A program made the position numbers and the translations under genes. Below, piece by piece: positions 35,365 to 43,558 of a stretch of DNA of 64,000 nucleotides. The first letter of the stretch is position 1. Each line of letters begins with the position of its first letter. Under the pieces are notes generated by a model. That model saw nothing but the letters and a program-made list of their open reading frames with translations. It ran no database searches and was not told the DNA's origin. Source of the stretch: Thiosulfativibrio zosterae (lineage in GTDB: Bacteria; Pseudomonadota; Gammaproteobacteria; Thiomicrospirales; Thiomicrospiraceae); assembly GCF_011398155.1 (NCBI RefSeq), contig NZ_AP021888.1, positions 1,409,501 through 1,473,500 on the forward strand, in the 5' to 3' direction.

Positions 35365-37005
35365 ATGACTCAAAAACCAGAAAATAATGCCGCTCAGCCA
35401 GTACTTGAAGTGAATCAGCTTTCTTTAAAAGTTGGTCAACAAGACTTGCTCAAAGCGGTGAGTTTTCAAATACAACCCTCAGAAATATTTGCCTTAGTGG
35501 GCGAATCGGGCAGTGGAAAATCCTTAACATCACTCGCTATCATGCGACTCTTACCTGATGCCATTCGGGTGACGCAAGGGAATATTCAGCTCAATCAATC
35601 TGACTTATTTTCTTTGCCAGAATCTAAAATGCAACGCATCAGAGGCCAACAAGTCGCCATGATATTTCAAGAACCCATGACCTCACTCAACCCAGTGATG
35701 ACCGTGGGTGAACAGGTTGCTGAGGTGTTACGCCTTCACCTTGGGCTTAATCAAAAAACCGCACGCGCCCAAGTAATCGCTTTGTTTGACGAAGTCGGGA
35801 TTCCGAGCGCTTCTGAACGCTACGACTGGTATCCACATCAATTATCAGGTGGGCAAAAACAACGCGTGATGATTGCCATGGCTTTGGCTTGCGAGCCAGA
35901 TTTGTTGATTGCTGATGAACCTACCACGGCCCTAGATGTAACCATTCAAGCCCAGGTTTTGCAGTTGCTTAAAAAAATCAGAGCAGACCGCGGTTTATCG
36001 ATTTTATTCATTACCCATGATATGGGGGTGGTGTATGAAATGGCAGATAGAGTTGCAGTAATGCAACAGGGGCAAATTGTGGAGCAAGCTGAAAAAGAAA
36101 CTTTCTTTGCAAACCCCAAACATCCCTACACCCAAAAACTGTTAAATGATGCCATACCCAAGCGAATCTTTAAAGAACAAACATCCGCTGAAAAATTGCT
36201 CAACATTCAAGATTTAACCGTTTATTTCCCCATTAAAAAAGGCTTATTTCAACGAACGGTTGGGTTTGTCAAAGCAGTCGATGGTGTTTGTTTAAGTATT
36301 CCCAAGGGCAAAACTCTCGCACTGGTTGGCGAGTCTGGCAGTGGCAAAAGCACCATCGGACAAGCCATTTTAAAATTAATCGACACCACCTCTGGTGAGG
36401 TTAATTATTTTAATGATGCAGAACCGATTGATTTAGCAAAACTTTCTGAGCGCCAAATGAAGCCGTTGCGCAAAAAAATCCAAGTAATCTTTCAAGACCC
36501 TTTTTCAGCCCTCAATCCTAGAATGACAGTCGGTGAAATCATTAGAGAGGGCATGACCAGTTTGCAAGTTGGCCCACAAGATAAAGCATCGCAAAATACG
36601 CGTATTCAATCATTACTAGAACAAGTCGGTCTTTTGGCAGAACACATGCAACGCTATCCCCATGAATTTTCTGGCGGCCAGCGCCAACGCATTGGTATTG
36701 CCAGAGCTTTAGCGGTTGAGCCAGAATTGATTATTTGTGATGAACCCACCAGTGCATTAGATGTGTCTGTTAGAGCACAAGTCTTGAGTTTATTAGAAGA
36801 TTTACAACAGACATACCAAATGTCTTATTTGTTTATCACCCATGACCTATCGATTATTCCCGCCATCGCTCATGAAGTTGCCGTGATGCAAGCAGGCAAA
36901 ATCGTTGAACAGGGCCCAGTTGAAGCGATTATGAAAAACCCGCAACATCCTTATACCCAAGCACTGTTAAACTCAGCGCCCAGTTTAATTCGTCAAGTGA
37001 TTTAG
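35365..37005 (+). CDS. Peptide-type ABC transporter ATP-binding protein with two fused ATPase domains
   Basis: The 546-residue protein joins DppD-like and DppF-like ATPases in one chain, like YejF or GsiA. Walker A motifs are [15 protein letters not shown] and [15 protein letters not shown]. Signatures are [15 protein letters not shown] and [16 protein letters not shown], and Walker B sites [12 protein letters not shown] and [12 protein letters not shown]. The oligopeptide-type C-terminal motif HPYTQ occurs after each domain. It powers the importer encoded just upstream. Its end overlaps the convergent GIY-YIG gene by four bases. Confidence 0.96.
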   Translation: MTQKPENNAAQPVLEVNQLSLKVGQQDLLKAVSFQIQPSEIFALVGESGSGKSLTSLAIMRLLPDAIRVTQGNIQLNQSDLFSLPESKMQRIRGQQVAMIFQEPMTSLNPVMTVGEQVAEVLRLHLGLNQKTARAQVIALFDEVGIPSASERYDWYPHQLSGGQKQRVMIAMALACEPDLLIADEPTTALDVTIQAQVLQLLKKIRADRGLSILFITHDMGVVYEMADRVAVMQQGQIVEQAEKETFFANPKHPYTQKLLNDAIPKRIFKEQTSAEKLLNIQDLTVYFPIKKGLFQRTVGFVKAVDGVCLSIPKGKTLALVGESGSGKSTIGQAILKLIDTTSGEVNYFNDAEPIDLAKLSERQMKPLRKKIQVIFQDPFSALNPRMTVGEIIREGMTSLQVGPQDKASQNTRIQSLLEQVGLLAEHMQRYPHEFSGGQRQRIGIARALAVEPELIICDEPTSALDVSVRAQVLSLLEDLQQTYQMSYLFITHDLSIIPAIAHEVAVMQAGKIVEQGPVEAIMKNPQHPYTQALLNSAPSLIRQVI

Positions 37006-37289
37006 GTTTCCAGTAAGGCCAGTTTTTGCTGGCGAGTCATTTTTTTAATTTGGGCTTCGAATTGACTTGCTGATGAGCGATTCTCTTGCGACCAATGTTT
37101 TTTTAAGACAACAGGGCGACGCACTGCGGTATATTTGGCACCACCCACCAATTCACCATTATGCTGTTTCAGTCTTCGCACCAAATCATTGGTCACGCCA
37201 CAATATAAAGTACCGTCGGCACACTCTAACAAATAGGTAAACCAAGTTTTGTTTGGGTTTTCTAAATTGTTTATTGAAATGCCTGTCAT
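37002..37289 (-). CDS. GIY-YIG nuclease-domain protein (YhbQ-like)
   Basis: The 95-residue protein is almost entirely a GIY-YIG domain: FTYLLECADGTLYCGVTNDL holds the altered GIY-YIG strands and the following Arg in VRRLKQHN is the conserved catalytic-type residue. Single-domain proteins of this group (YhbQ/UPF0213) are widespread and poorly understood; a role in DNA metabolism is assumed from the fold. It overlaps the end of the upstream lipoprotein gene by four bases, so the two are coupled. Confidence 0.9.
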   Translation of the reverse strand: MTGISINNLENPNKTWFTYLLECADGTLYCGVTNDLVRRLKQHNGELVGGAKYTAVRRPVVLKKHWSQENRSSASQFEAQIKKMTRQQKLALLET

Positions 37290-38155
37290 GAATTTGAGCC
37301 GACTTGCTTGGATAACTGTGTAAAGTCATCTTGAAAATCTTGCAGCTTTCGTTGAAGGTACTGTTTTTGGGAAGCATCCAAACTGCTTAACAAATCTGCT
37401 AAAAACTCACTGAAAACACTTTGATTCGTTGCCATTTTTTGATTTAGTTCATCAGACCAAAATTGGCGTCTATTTTCGAATAACGCTTTGATTGTTGTTA
37501 AACGACTGTTTTCTGGCATTTTAAAAGCATCTGCTAAACGCGCCTGCCAAGCTAAACGATTTTGATAAAAATCGGGCGACATCCAAACGGCGTCTTGCCC
37601 CCAGCGTTGTAATCTTTGCTGTTGCGCTGGCGTTAAATCGCCCAACCAGTCTTCCAAAAAATCTCGCATTTTATCAACGCCATACTCAATCGCTTTGGTT
37701 TTACCTGGCTCAATAAACTTTTCGCGGTATTCTGCGGTTTTCTCACTGAGATTTTCCAACAGTTCGGTTTGCTGTTCTGGGGTCATTTTCGCCATCAATG
37801 GGGCAAAGTTCACGCCAAACTGTTGAAATAATGCATCAGCAAAATCATCGCCCTTATGCATAAACTGCTGAACCTGTTCAGCGCTAACGCCCAAGGCTAT
37901 TTGATCAGCAGCTTGCGATAAAAAATCCGCATACTCAGGCAGTTGAGTTTGACGATGCCATAACAATAATTGATTGAGCGCGGCTTTAAACTCTGGTTTT
38001 TGATAGTTTTCAAGCGTGACATAGTCGCTTAAATACCAAGGTACCAACCAATCTAATTGATTGTAAATAAACCGATTAGAACAAGCGCTTAGCAACACAC
38101 TTAAACACAGTATGACTAGCCCAGCTCGCAACTGAGTCAGCGAAATATTTTTCAT
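37286..38155 (-). CDS. DUF6279-type lipoprotein
   Basis: The 289-residue protein has a lipoprotein signal with the Cys at position 25 (LCLSVLLSAC) and then SNRFIYNQLDWLVPWYLSDYV, which I associate with the DUF6279 family. The rest is helical and charged, with no catalytic motif. The function of the family is unknown; an envelope role is likely from the lipid anchor. It is divergent from dusA over 245 bases that show no other gene. Confidence 0.8.
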   Translation of the reverse strand: MKNISLTQLRAGLVILCLSVLLSACSNRFIYNQLDWLVPWYLSDYVTLENYQKPEFKAALNQLLLWHRQTQLPEYADFLSQAADQIALGVSAEQVQQFMHKGDDFADALFQQFGVNFAPLMAKMTPEQQTELLENLSEKTAEYREKFIEPGKTKAIEYGVDKMRDFLEDWLGDLTPAQQQRLQRWGQDAVWMSPDFYQNRLAWQARLADAFKMPENSRLTTIKALFENRRQFWSDELNQKMATNQSVFSEFLADLLSSLDASQKQYLQRKLQDFQDDFTQLSKQVGSNS

Positions 38156-38400
38156 GACACCACCCGGTAAAGTGTTTTATGTAATTTTAAATCTAGTTAT
38201 CATCATAAATGAATTTACCCAAAAAATGATGTAGATACAATGGCTTAAAGATAAACTTTGAAGCCATCCAACTTTACAACCACTTAAACCGCTTCAAGGT
38301 TTTGAGTTTCAAATTTTAATTCAAACCATTCCGTTTAGCCTAAACCTTTAAAAACGCATATAATTAGCGAATCTTAAAATTTGAAGACTACCACAAAACT

Positions 38401-39474
38401 ATGTTACCCAACCCAAACTCTCGTCTTGAAAATAGTGCCAATCATTTCAGCGTTGCCCCGATGCTAGACTGGACAGACCGTCACTGCCGCTATTTTCACC
38501 GTTTGTTAACGCAACAGGCCTGGTTATATTCAGAAATGATTACCACCGGTGCAATTATTTATGGCCAGGATTTACCCAGATTTTTAGGACATGATCATGA
38601 CCAACCAGTGGTTTTACAATTGGGCGGCAGTACACCCAAAGACATGGCCACTTGTGCAAAACTTGGACAAGAATGGGGTTATGCGGAAATCAACTTGAAT
38701 GTGGGTTGCCCATCTGATCGCGTACAAAATAATATGATTGGCGCCTGCTTAATGGGGCACCCTGAGTTGGTTGCTGAAAATGTAGCGGCGATGAAATCAG
38801 CAGTCGATATCCCTGTAACGGTGAAAACGCGTATCGGAATTGATGAGCAGGAAGACTTTGAAACCTTGGTGCATTTTGTAGAAAGCTTGGTCGGTGCGGG
38901 TGTTGATGGTGTGATTATTCATGCCCGCAAGGCTTGGTTGCAAGGCTTGTCGCCTAAAGAAAATCGTGAAGTACCTCCCCTAAAATATGAATGGGTGCAT
39001 CAACTCAAACAAACTTTCCCAGATTTGGCCATTGCCATTAATGGTGGATTACAAACCCTAGATGCCGCGCAATTGCATTTACAAAATTATGCCTTTGAGG
39101 GCCAAAACTTACCAGGCCTGGACGGTGTGATGCTGGGTAGAGCGGTTTACGAAAATCCTTATTTGCTGAGCAATGTTGATACCCAATATTATCAAGCAAA
39201 AACAGCTATTCCCAGTCGTGAAGCGGTGCTGGAACAATTGTATCCTTATATTGAAAATCATCTGAGCCAGGGCGGAAAGCTCAATCAGGTCAGCCGTCAT
39301 ATTTTAGGCCTTTTTTACGGTATGCCTGGTGGCAGAATGTGGCGTCGCCATATCTCAGAAAATGCATTTGCCACTGGCGCGGGTATTGAAGTGATTCAAC
39401 AAGCCCATCAATTGGTTGCCACCGAAATTGAAAGAATGGCACAACAAATATCTGAAAGAGCAGGGCAATCATAA
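38401..39474 (+). CDS. dusA: tRNA-dihydrouridine(20/20a) synthase
   Basis: DusA reduces uridines 20 and 20a in the D-loop of tRNAs with FMN. The 357-residue protein has the FMN-binding start FSVAPMLDWTDRHCRYFHRL, the catalytic Cys in NLNVGCPSDRVQNNMIGACL, the K-x-R motif VTVKTRIGID and IIHARKAWLQGLSPKENR. These are DusA-type features. Its stop codon overlaps the xseA start by one base. Two near-copies of the palindrome lie inside it. Confidence 0.96.
   Translation: MLPNPNSRLENSANHFSVAPMLDWTDRHCRYFHRLLTQQAWLYSEMITTGAIIYGQDLPRFLGHDHDQPVVLQLGGSTPKDMATCAKLGQEWGYAEINLNVGCPSDRVQNNMIGACLMGHPELVAENVAAMKSAVDIPVTVKTRIGIDEQEDFETLVHFVESLVGAGVDGVIIHARKAWLQGLSPKENREVPPLKYEWVHQLKQTFPDLAIAINGGLQTLDAAQLHLQNYAFEGQNLPGLDGVMLGRAVYENPYLLSNVDTQYYQAKTAIPSREAVLEQLYPYIENHLSQGGKLNQVSRHILGLFYGMPGGRMWRRHISENAFATGAGIEVIQQAHQLVATEIERMAQQISERAGQS
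38513..38524. repeat. Palindrome near-copy (11 of 12) in dusA
   Basis: AACAGGCCTGGT differs at one base from the consensus and encodes Gln-Gln-Ala-Trp-Leu within the tract LLTQQAWLYSEM. Confidence 0.75.
39111..39122. repeat. Palindrome near-copy (11 of 12) in dusA
   Basis: ACCAGGCCTGGA has a perfect 10-base core and encodes Leu-Pro-Gly-Leu-Asp. Confidence 0.85.
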
Positions 39475-41057
39475 TGTTGTTAGTTGTTCCCTTTGCTGAA
39501 AAAGAACAAGCAAAGTCTCTAGGCGCCCGCTGGAATCCGGTCGAAAAAAAATGGTATGTGCCAGACGACCTTTTGCATGACCTAAGCCCTTTTGCAAAAT
39601 GGTTACCGCAAACTGCTCCATCACAATCGCTAAGTAATACAACCTTAAATCTTGAAATAGAGCCAAATGAGTTATCCGAAAAGGGCGTAACGCTCAGTCA
39701 ATTGATGGCACAAGTGCAGGTCAGTTTGCGCCAAGCTTTTCCAGGTGCGGTTTGGGTCAAGGCAGAAATTGCCAATATCAGCGAGCGTCGCGGTCACTTG
39801 TATTTTGAATTGTCCGAAACCAATGAGGCGGGGCAGGTATTAGCCACTTGCCGTGCCATGATTTGGCAGGGTCAGGCGCAACGCATTTTGCAAACCTTTC
39901 AACAAGCAACCGGCAGTGCATTACAAGCGGGTCAAAAAATATTGTTATTAGCCGAACTCACCTTTCACGAAAAATTTGGTTTTTCATTGGCGATACAAGA
40001 TATTGATCCCGCCTTCACTTTGGGAGAGTTAGAAGCCAATCTTAATCAAATTCGTCAGCAATTAATTGCCGAACAGCGTTATGACAAAAACAAACGCTTT
40101 AAATTGCCGAATGACTTTTTTCGGGTTGCTGTTATCGCTCCACCAGCGGCCGCAGGCTTAGGGGACTTTAGAGCAGATGCCGATCTGTTGCATCAACAAG
40201 GATTGTGCGACTTTAACTATTTTTATTCTGCTTTTCAGGGAGAGCAGGTTGAGTCAGAAATGCTCAGTGCCTTTGATGCTTTTTTAGCAATGCACCAAGC
40301 CAAACCGTTTGATGCCTTGGTCATTATTCGCGGTGGTGGCGCCAAGTTAGATTTAAACCCGCTTAATCTGTACAGCTTGGCGCGCATGATTGCCGACAGC
40401 CCTTTACCGGTATTAACCGGCATAGGTCACGAACGCGACTCGACTATTTTAGATGAAGTGGCTTGCCAAAGATTTGATACGCCCAGTAAAGTAATAGGCG
40501 CGATACGCCATGCTATATTTCATCAAGCACAGCAAGCCAAAAACCACTGGCAGCAAATTGAAAAATCCAGTTTAAATTACATCCAAAAACAGCAACAAAA
40601 ATTACAACTACTAGACCAAACCGTTCAACAACAAAGTGTCACGGTGTTGCACAAATGGCAAGAAAAATTAACCCCCATGCATTATCAAATTCAACGCAAA
40701 AGCCAAAGCATCACCAATGATGCCAATGCACAGTTAGAGCGTTTATTTCATAATTTAGTTAATCGAGTGGAACAAAGTGTTGCCCTTAAAAAACACAGCT
40801 TAGAACAAATGCATCAAGCCATATTGGACAATCATCAAAAACCCCTGATGCAAGCCAAAAACCAATTACAACAATGGATGGCATTTATCTTAAGTTCTGG
40901 GCCAAAATCGCAAATGCAACGCGGTTTTGCCATGGTGAGTTCCGCTGAAGGTAAAATTTTAAAAACCGCTGCTTTAGCCCAGCAAGAAACCCAATTAAAT
41001 TTAAAATTCATGGATGGCGAAGTATCCGTGAGCGTCAATCCAAAGGAGAAGGCATGA
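39474..41057 (+). CDS. xseA: Exonuclease VII large subunit with an N-terminal DUF5710-like domain
   Basis: Exonuclease VII degrades single-stranded DNA from both ends. The 527-residue protein has the usual parts from about residue 68: the OB-fold (TLSQLMAQVQVSLRQAFPGA, VWVKAEIANISERRGHLYFE), the catalytic domain (VAVIAPPAAAGLGDFRADAD, VIIRGGGAKLDLNPLN, GIGHERDSTILDEVA) and a long coiled coil, ending in the family motif QMQRGFAMV. In addition, residues 1-45 (VVPFAEKEQAKSLGARWNP followed by KKWYVPDDL) resemble DUF5710, known mostly from plasmid primases and antirestriction proteins. The ATG overlaps the dusA stop, which supports translation of the fused domain. Confidence 0.94.
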   Translation: MLLVVPFAEKEQAKSLGARWNPVEKKWYVPDDLLHDLSPFAKWLPQTAPSQSLSNTTLNLEIEPNELSEKGVTLSQLMAQVQVSLRQAFPGAVWVKAEIANISERRGHLYFELSETNEAGQVLATCRAMIWQGQAQRILQTFQQATGSALQAGQKILLLAELTFHEKFGFSLAIQDIDPAFTLGELEANLNQIRQQLIAEQRYDKNKRFKLPNDFFRVAVIAPPAAAGLGDFRADADLLHQQGLCDFNYFYSAFQGEQVESEMLSAFDAFLAMHQAKPFDALVIIRGGGAKLDLNPLNLYSLARMIADSPLPVLTGIGHERDSTILDEVACQRFDTPSKVIGAIRHAIFHQAQQAKNHWQQIEKSSLNYIQKQQQKLQLLDQTVQQQSVTVLHKWQEKLTPMHYQIQRKSQSITNDANAQLERLFHNLVNRVEQSVALKKHSLEQMHQAILDNHQKPLMQAKNQLQQWMAFILSSGPKSQMQRGFAMVSSAEGKILKTAALAQQETQLNLKFMDGEVSVSVNPKEKA

Positions 41058-41284
41058 GCCAGTCAGCACAAAGCTTTAAAACCAATTATCAAAAACTGCA
41101 AGAAATTGCCCAGAAATTGTCTTATTCAGATGAAATTGATATTGATGAATTAGTACCCATGGTGGACGAAGCCACTCGAGCCTATAACTTATGTAAATCT
41201 CGAATTGAAGCGGTTGAAAAAGCCTTGAATCAACGCCTTGAAACTGAACCCAAAAACAACGAACCCACAACGGATTTGGTTTAA
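41054..41284 (+). CDS. xseB: Exonuclease VII small subunit
   Basis: The 76-residue, mainly helical protein has the XseB pattern FKTNYQKLQEIAQKL followed by DELVPMVDEATRAYNLCKSR, and an acidic end. Several small subunits bind the coiled coil of each large subunit. Its start overlaps the xseA stop by four bases (ATGA), giving translational coupling that suits a fixed complex. Confidence 0.94.
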   Translation: MSQSAQSFKTNYQKLQEIAQKLSYSDEIDIDELVPMVDEATRAYNLCKSRIEAVEKALNQRLETEPKNNEPTTDLV

Positions 41285-41318
41285 ATCTATTTTATTGAGT
41301 GTTTAAAAGGGGCTTTCT

Positions 41319-41693
41319 ATGACAAAACAAGCAACTATCTATCATAATCCGCGCTGCTCAAAAAGCCGTAGCTGTTTTGAGCTGCTCATGGCGCATGGCT
41401 ATGAAGTTATGGAAGTGCGCTATCTAGATAATCCACCATCGCCACAAACTTTAGGGCAACTCATTCATGCCATGCAAAAATCTCCGTTAGAAATAACGCG
41501 CACCCAAGAAGATCTTTTTAAAGCTTTAAAATTAGACCAAAATCCCCCTAAAAATGACCAGGCCTGGTTAGAAATGCTGTCGCAAAACCCTAAATTAATC
41601 GAAAGACCCATTATCCAAATTGGCGAAAAAGTCATTATAGGGCGCCCACCAGAAGTTTTATTAAGCCTTTTGCAAAGTCTGCAAGCCCCATAA
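41319..41693 (+). CDS. arsC: ArsC-family reductase (arsenate reductase, glutaredoxin type)
   Basis: The 124-residue protein has the thioredoxin-like ArsC fold with the active-site motif HNPRCSKSR (Cys 13) and the conserved RPI at about position 100 (ERPIIQIGEKVIIGRPPE). These enzymes reduce arsenate to arsenite with glutathione and glutaredoxin. There are no other ars genes nearby, and the YffB-like relatives have unclear substrates, so a role in arsenic resistance is probable but not certain. A palindrome copy lies at 41557-41568, in the variable loop NDQAWLEM. Confidence 0.88.
   Translation: MTKQATIYHNPRCSKSRSCFELLMAHGYEVMEVRYLDNPPSPQTLGQLIHAMQKSPLEITRTQEDLFKALKLDQNPPKNDQAWLEMLSQNPKLIERPIIQIGEKVIIGRPPEVLLSLLQSLQAP
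41557..41568. repeat. Palindrome ACCAGGCCTGGT, copy in arsC
   Basis: This is an exact copy. It encodes Asp-Gln-Ala-Trp-Leu, the same frame and nearly the same residues as in uvrC, although the proteins are unrelated. Confidence 0.95.
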
Positions 41694-41797
41694 CTCTTGT
41701 CAAAAATGAGTCATCAGTTTGCTATTTCAATGTCATTTATAGCCCTTATGCTCTTAAAACCTTCAAGCAAACTTTTAAGCATTTTGAGTTAAGCATA

Positions 41798-42697
41798 ATG
41801 ACACCGAAAACTTTTGACTCTTTTCTCGCCAAACCCTTAGTATTTTCATTCACGACCGCTTTGTTTTTACAAAGCAACTTAGCCATGGCAAATGTAGCAC
41901 CTGAAGAACGGCTGTTTAAAGTAGATTTAACGCTCGAAAGCAGCCAATATCGCGCTGCAAAAATCAGTGATTCCTCCGGGAAATTAGGGGCAGAACACAG
42001 TAAGGTGTCGGTAGGTAACTTTTTAGTTACCGCCAGTTATGAACATTATCAATTTCAAAATGATGAGATTCAAAGCAGTGACTTGCATTATCCCATTCAT
42101 CAACTCCACGAAGTTAAACTTGAAACTAAGTTGCCTTATCCTTTAAAAAAAGATTGGCTTTTAGTCGGTGGCTTACAACTCATTAACGCCTATGAAAAGC
42201 AATTTAGCAAAGATTTTACGGTTCAAGGATTTGGCTTGGTAAGCCATCAAGTTAAGCCATTGTTATCCTGGCAACTGGGCGGTTATGTCAGTTACCATCC
42301 CGTTGAAACGCAAATTTTGCCCATCATGGTATTAACCTATAACTATCAGTCACCGGAACATCGCGGATTTTATGGGCATCTAGGATTTCCCAAAACACAA
42401 ATAGGTTATCACTTTACGCCAAAACTGCGTTCTGATATTGGGGCTATTTACCAAGAAGTGACCGGACAATTGGCTGAAAATAATCTGGTTGCCGCCAAGG
42501 GTTATTTTCAATTAACCAGTTGGCGCGCGGAATGGGCAACTTATTATGACTGGTCTAAAAAACTGGCCATCAAGCTGGCACTTAAAATGACCTTTGATAA
42601 TGAGATTGATGTTTTCTCTAATCAGTATCAAAAACAAAAGAACCTAACCCTAGGAAATGAAAGCGGTTTTGGCGCAGGCTTGATTTATCATTTTTAA
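41798..42697 (+). CDS. Predicted outer-membrane beta-barrel protein
   Basis: The 299-residue protein has a signal peptide (hydrophobic stretch LVFSFTTALFL, likely cleavage after NLAMA). It then shows alternating polar and aromatic stretches typical of membrane beta strands (FLVTASYEHYQFQND, AEWATYYDWSKKLAIKLALK) and ends with Phe, the usual outer-membrane insertion signal (GLIYHF). It resembles the DUF6268 type of putative porins, but that is a weak recognition. The cargo is unknown. No co-transcribed partner is evident. Confidence 0.75.
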   Translation: MTPKTFDSFLAKPLVFSFTTALFLQSNLAMANVAPEERLFKVDLTLESSQYRAAKISDSSGKLGAEHSKVSVGNFLVTASYEHYQFQNDEIQSSDLHYPIHQLHEVKLETKLPYPLKKDWLLVGGLQLINAYEKQFSKDFTVQGFGLVSHQVKPLLSWQLGGYVSYHPVETQILPIMVLTYNYQSPEHRGFYGHLGFPKTQIGYHFTPKLRSDIGAIYQEVTGQLAENNLVAAKGYFQLTSWRAEWATYYDWSKKLAIKLALKMTFDNEIDVFSNQYQKQKNLTLGNESGFGAGLIYHF

Positions 42698-42802
42698 ACT
42701 TTGGGGACGATAGGGGGTAGAAATGAGATAGGGGTTAAGCTGTAAACTATCAAATATCTAATTTAACATAATATACATTATGCGAACATTTATCCTAGTT
42801 AC

Positions 42803-42826
42803 AAAAAAAGCGCCCTAAGGCGCTTT
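42803..42826 (-). terminator. Terminator after the 150-aa membrane protein gene
   Basis: The stem AAAGCGCC/GGCGCTTT with a CTAA loop is followed on the minus strand by a T-run. Confidence 0.88.
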
Positions 42827-42868
42827 GACTATTTTCACTGATTAAATCAATAAGTTTTCATGCGAGAT

Positions 42869-43321
42869 CTAAGACGCAAATTTGAAATGATGGCTAAGCA
42901 CCATAATCATGGGTGCTGCAGAAACGATCGCTAACAAGATTGGAATCCAAGCTTTCTCTTCTTTATTTTTAAGTCCTATCAGACCAGCAATCACTGCAAT
43001 CGGTGCGGCAACCCAAGCAATCGGCGGAAACACAAAAGCAAACAAAACAGCAACCAATCCGGCAACCATACCCAAAGTTGCTGAATTTCCTGGCTGGTAA
43101 GTTTTTGTATTACGCATATCGTCAGGTGTTGAGCTTGCTGATTGCATTCTTGAGATAATACTAGAAATCTGAGATTCAGAAAGTTCAGGCTGAACCACCT
43201 CTAAATCCGTCATTCCCAATGTAATTTTCTTTTCACGATACAAGGCTTTGACCAAATCATTCCATTGCGCATCATCTGCTAATCCGTCGACGATGGCGTG
43301 AGCTTCTTGTTTAATTGACAT
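42869..43321 (-). CDS. Membrane protein of unknown function (150 aa)
   Basis: I do not recognise this protein. Residues 1-60 are soluble and charged (SIKQEAHAIVDGLADDAQWN, LVKALYREKKITLGMTDLEV). Residues about 80-105 form one or two membrane segments (ATLGMVAGLVAVLFAFVFPP, IAWVAAPIAVIAGLIGLK), and about 122-142 another (AWIPILLAIVSAAPMIMVLS). The membrane part recalls DUF4190-like domains. It lies alone, divergent from rpoN across 237 bases, with a clear terminator. Confidence 0.75.
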   Translation of the reverse strand: MSIKQEAHAIVDGLADDAQWNDLVKALYREKKITLGMTDLEVVQPELSESQISSIISRMQSASSTPDDMRNTKTYQPGNSATLGMVAGLVAVLFAFVFPPIAWVAAPIAVIAGLIGLKNKEEKAWIPILLAIVSAAPMIMVLSHHFKFAS

Positions 43322-43558
43322 GTAATTTCCCGTTTATTAAGATTCTTTTACTCTGATAATTTAGAGCATTTGCACGACAGAATGCTTCAAAATGCTGGTT
43401 TTAGAGCGATTTAACGCCGTAAATCATGCAAGAAACATACCGATTTCATGAATTATCGATTATTATAGCGGTTATCATTTTTTACTCAAATTAAATAGAC
43501 CGTACCCGTTATTCAAATTTTCAATAGCCGTTTTGATAAGCGTTAGGAGAATAGGTTC

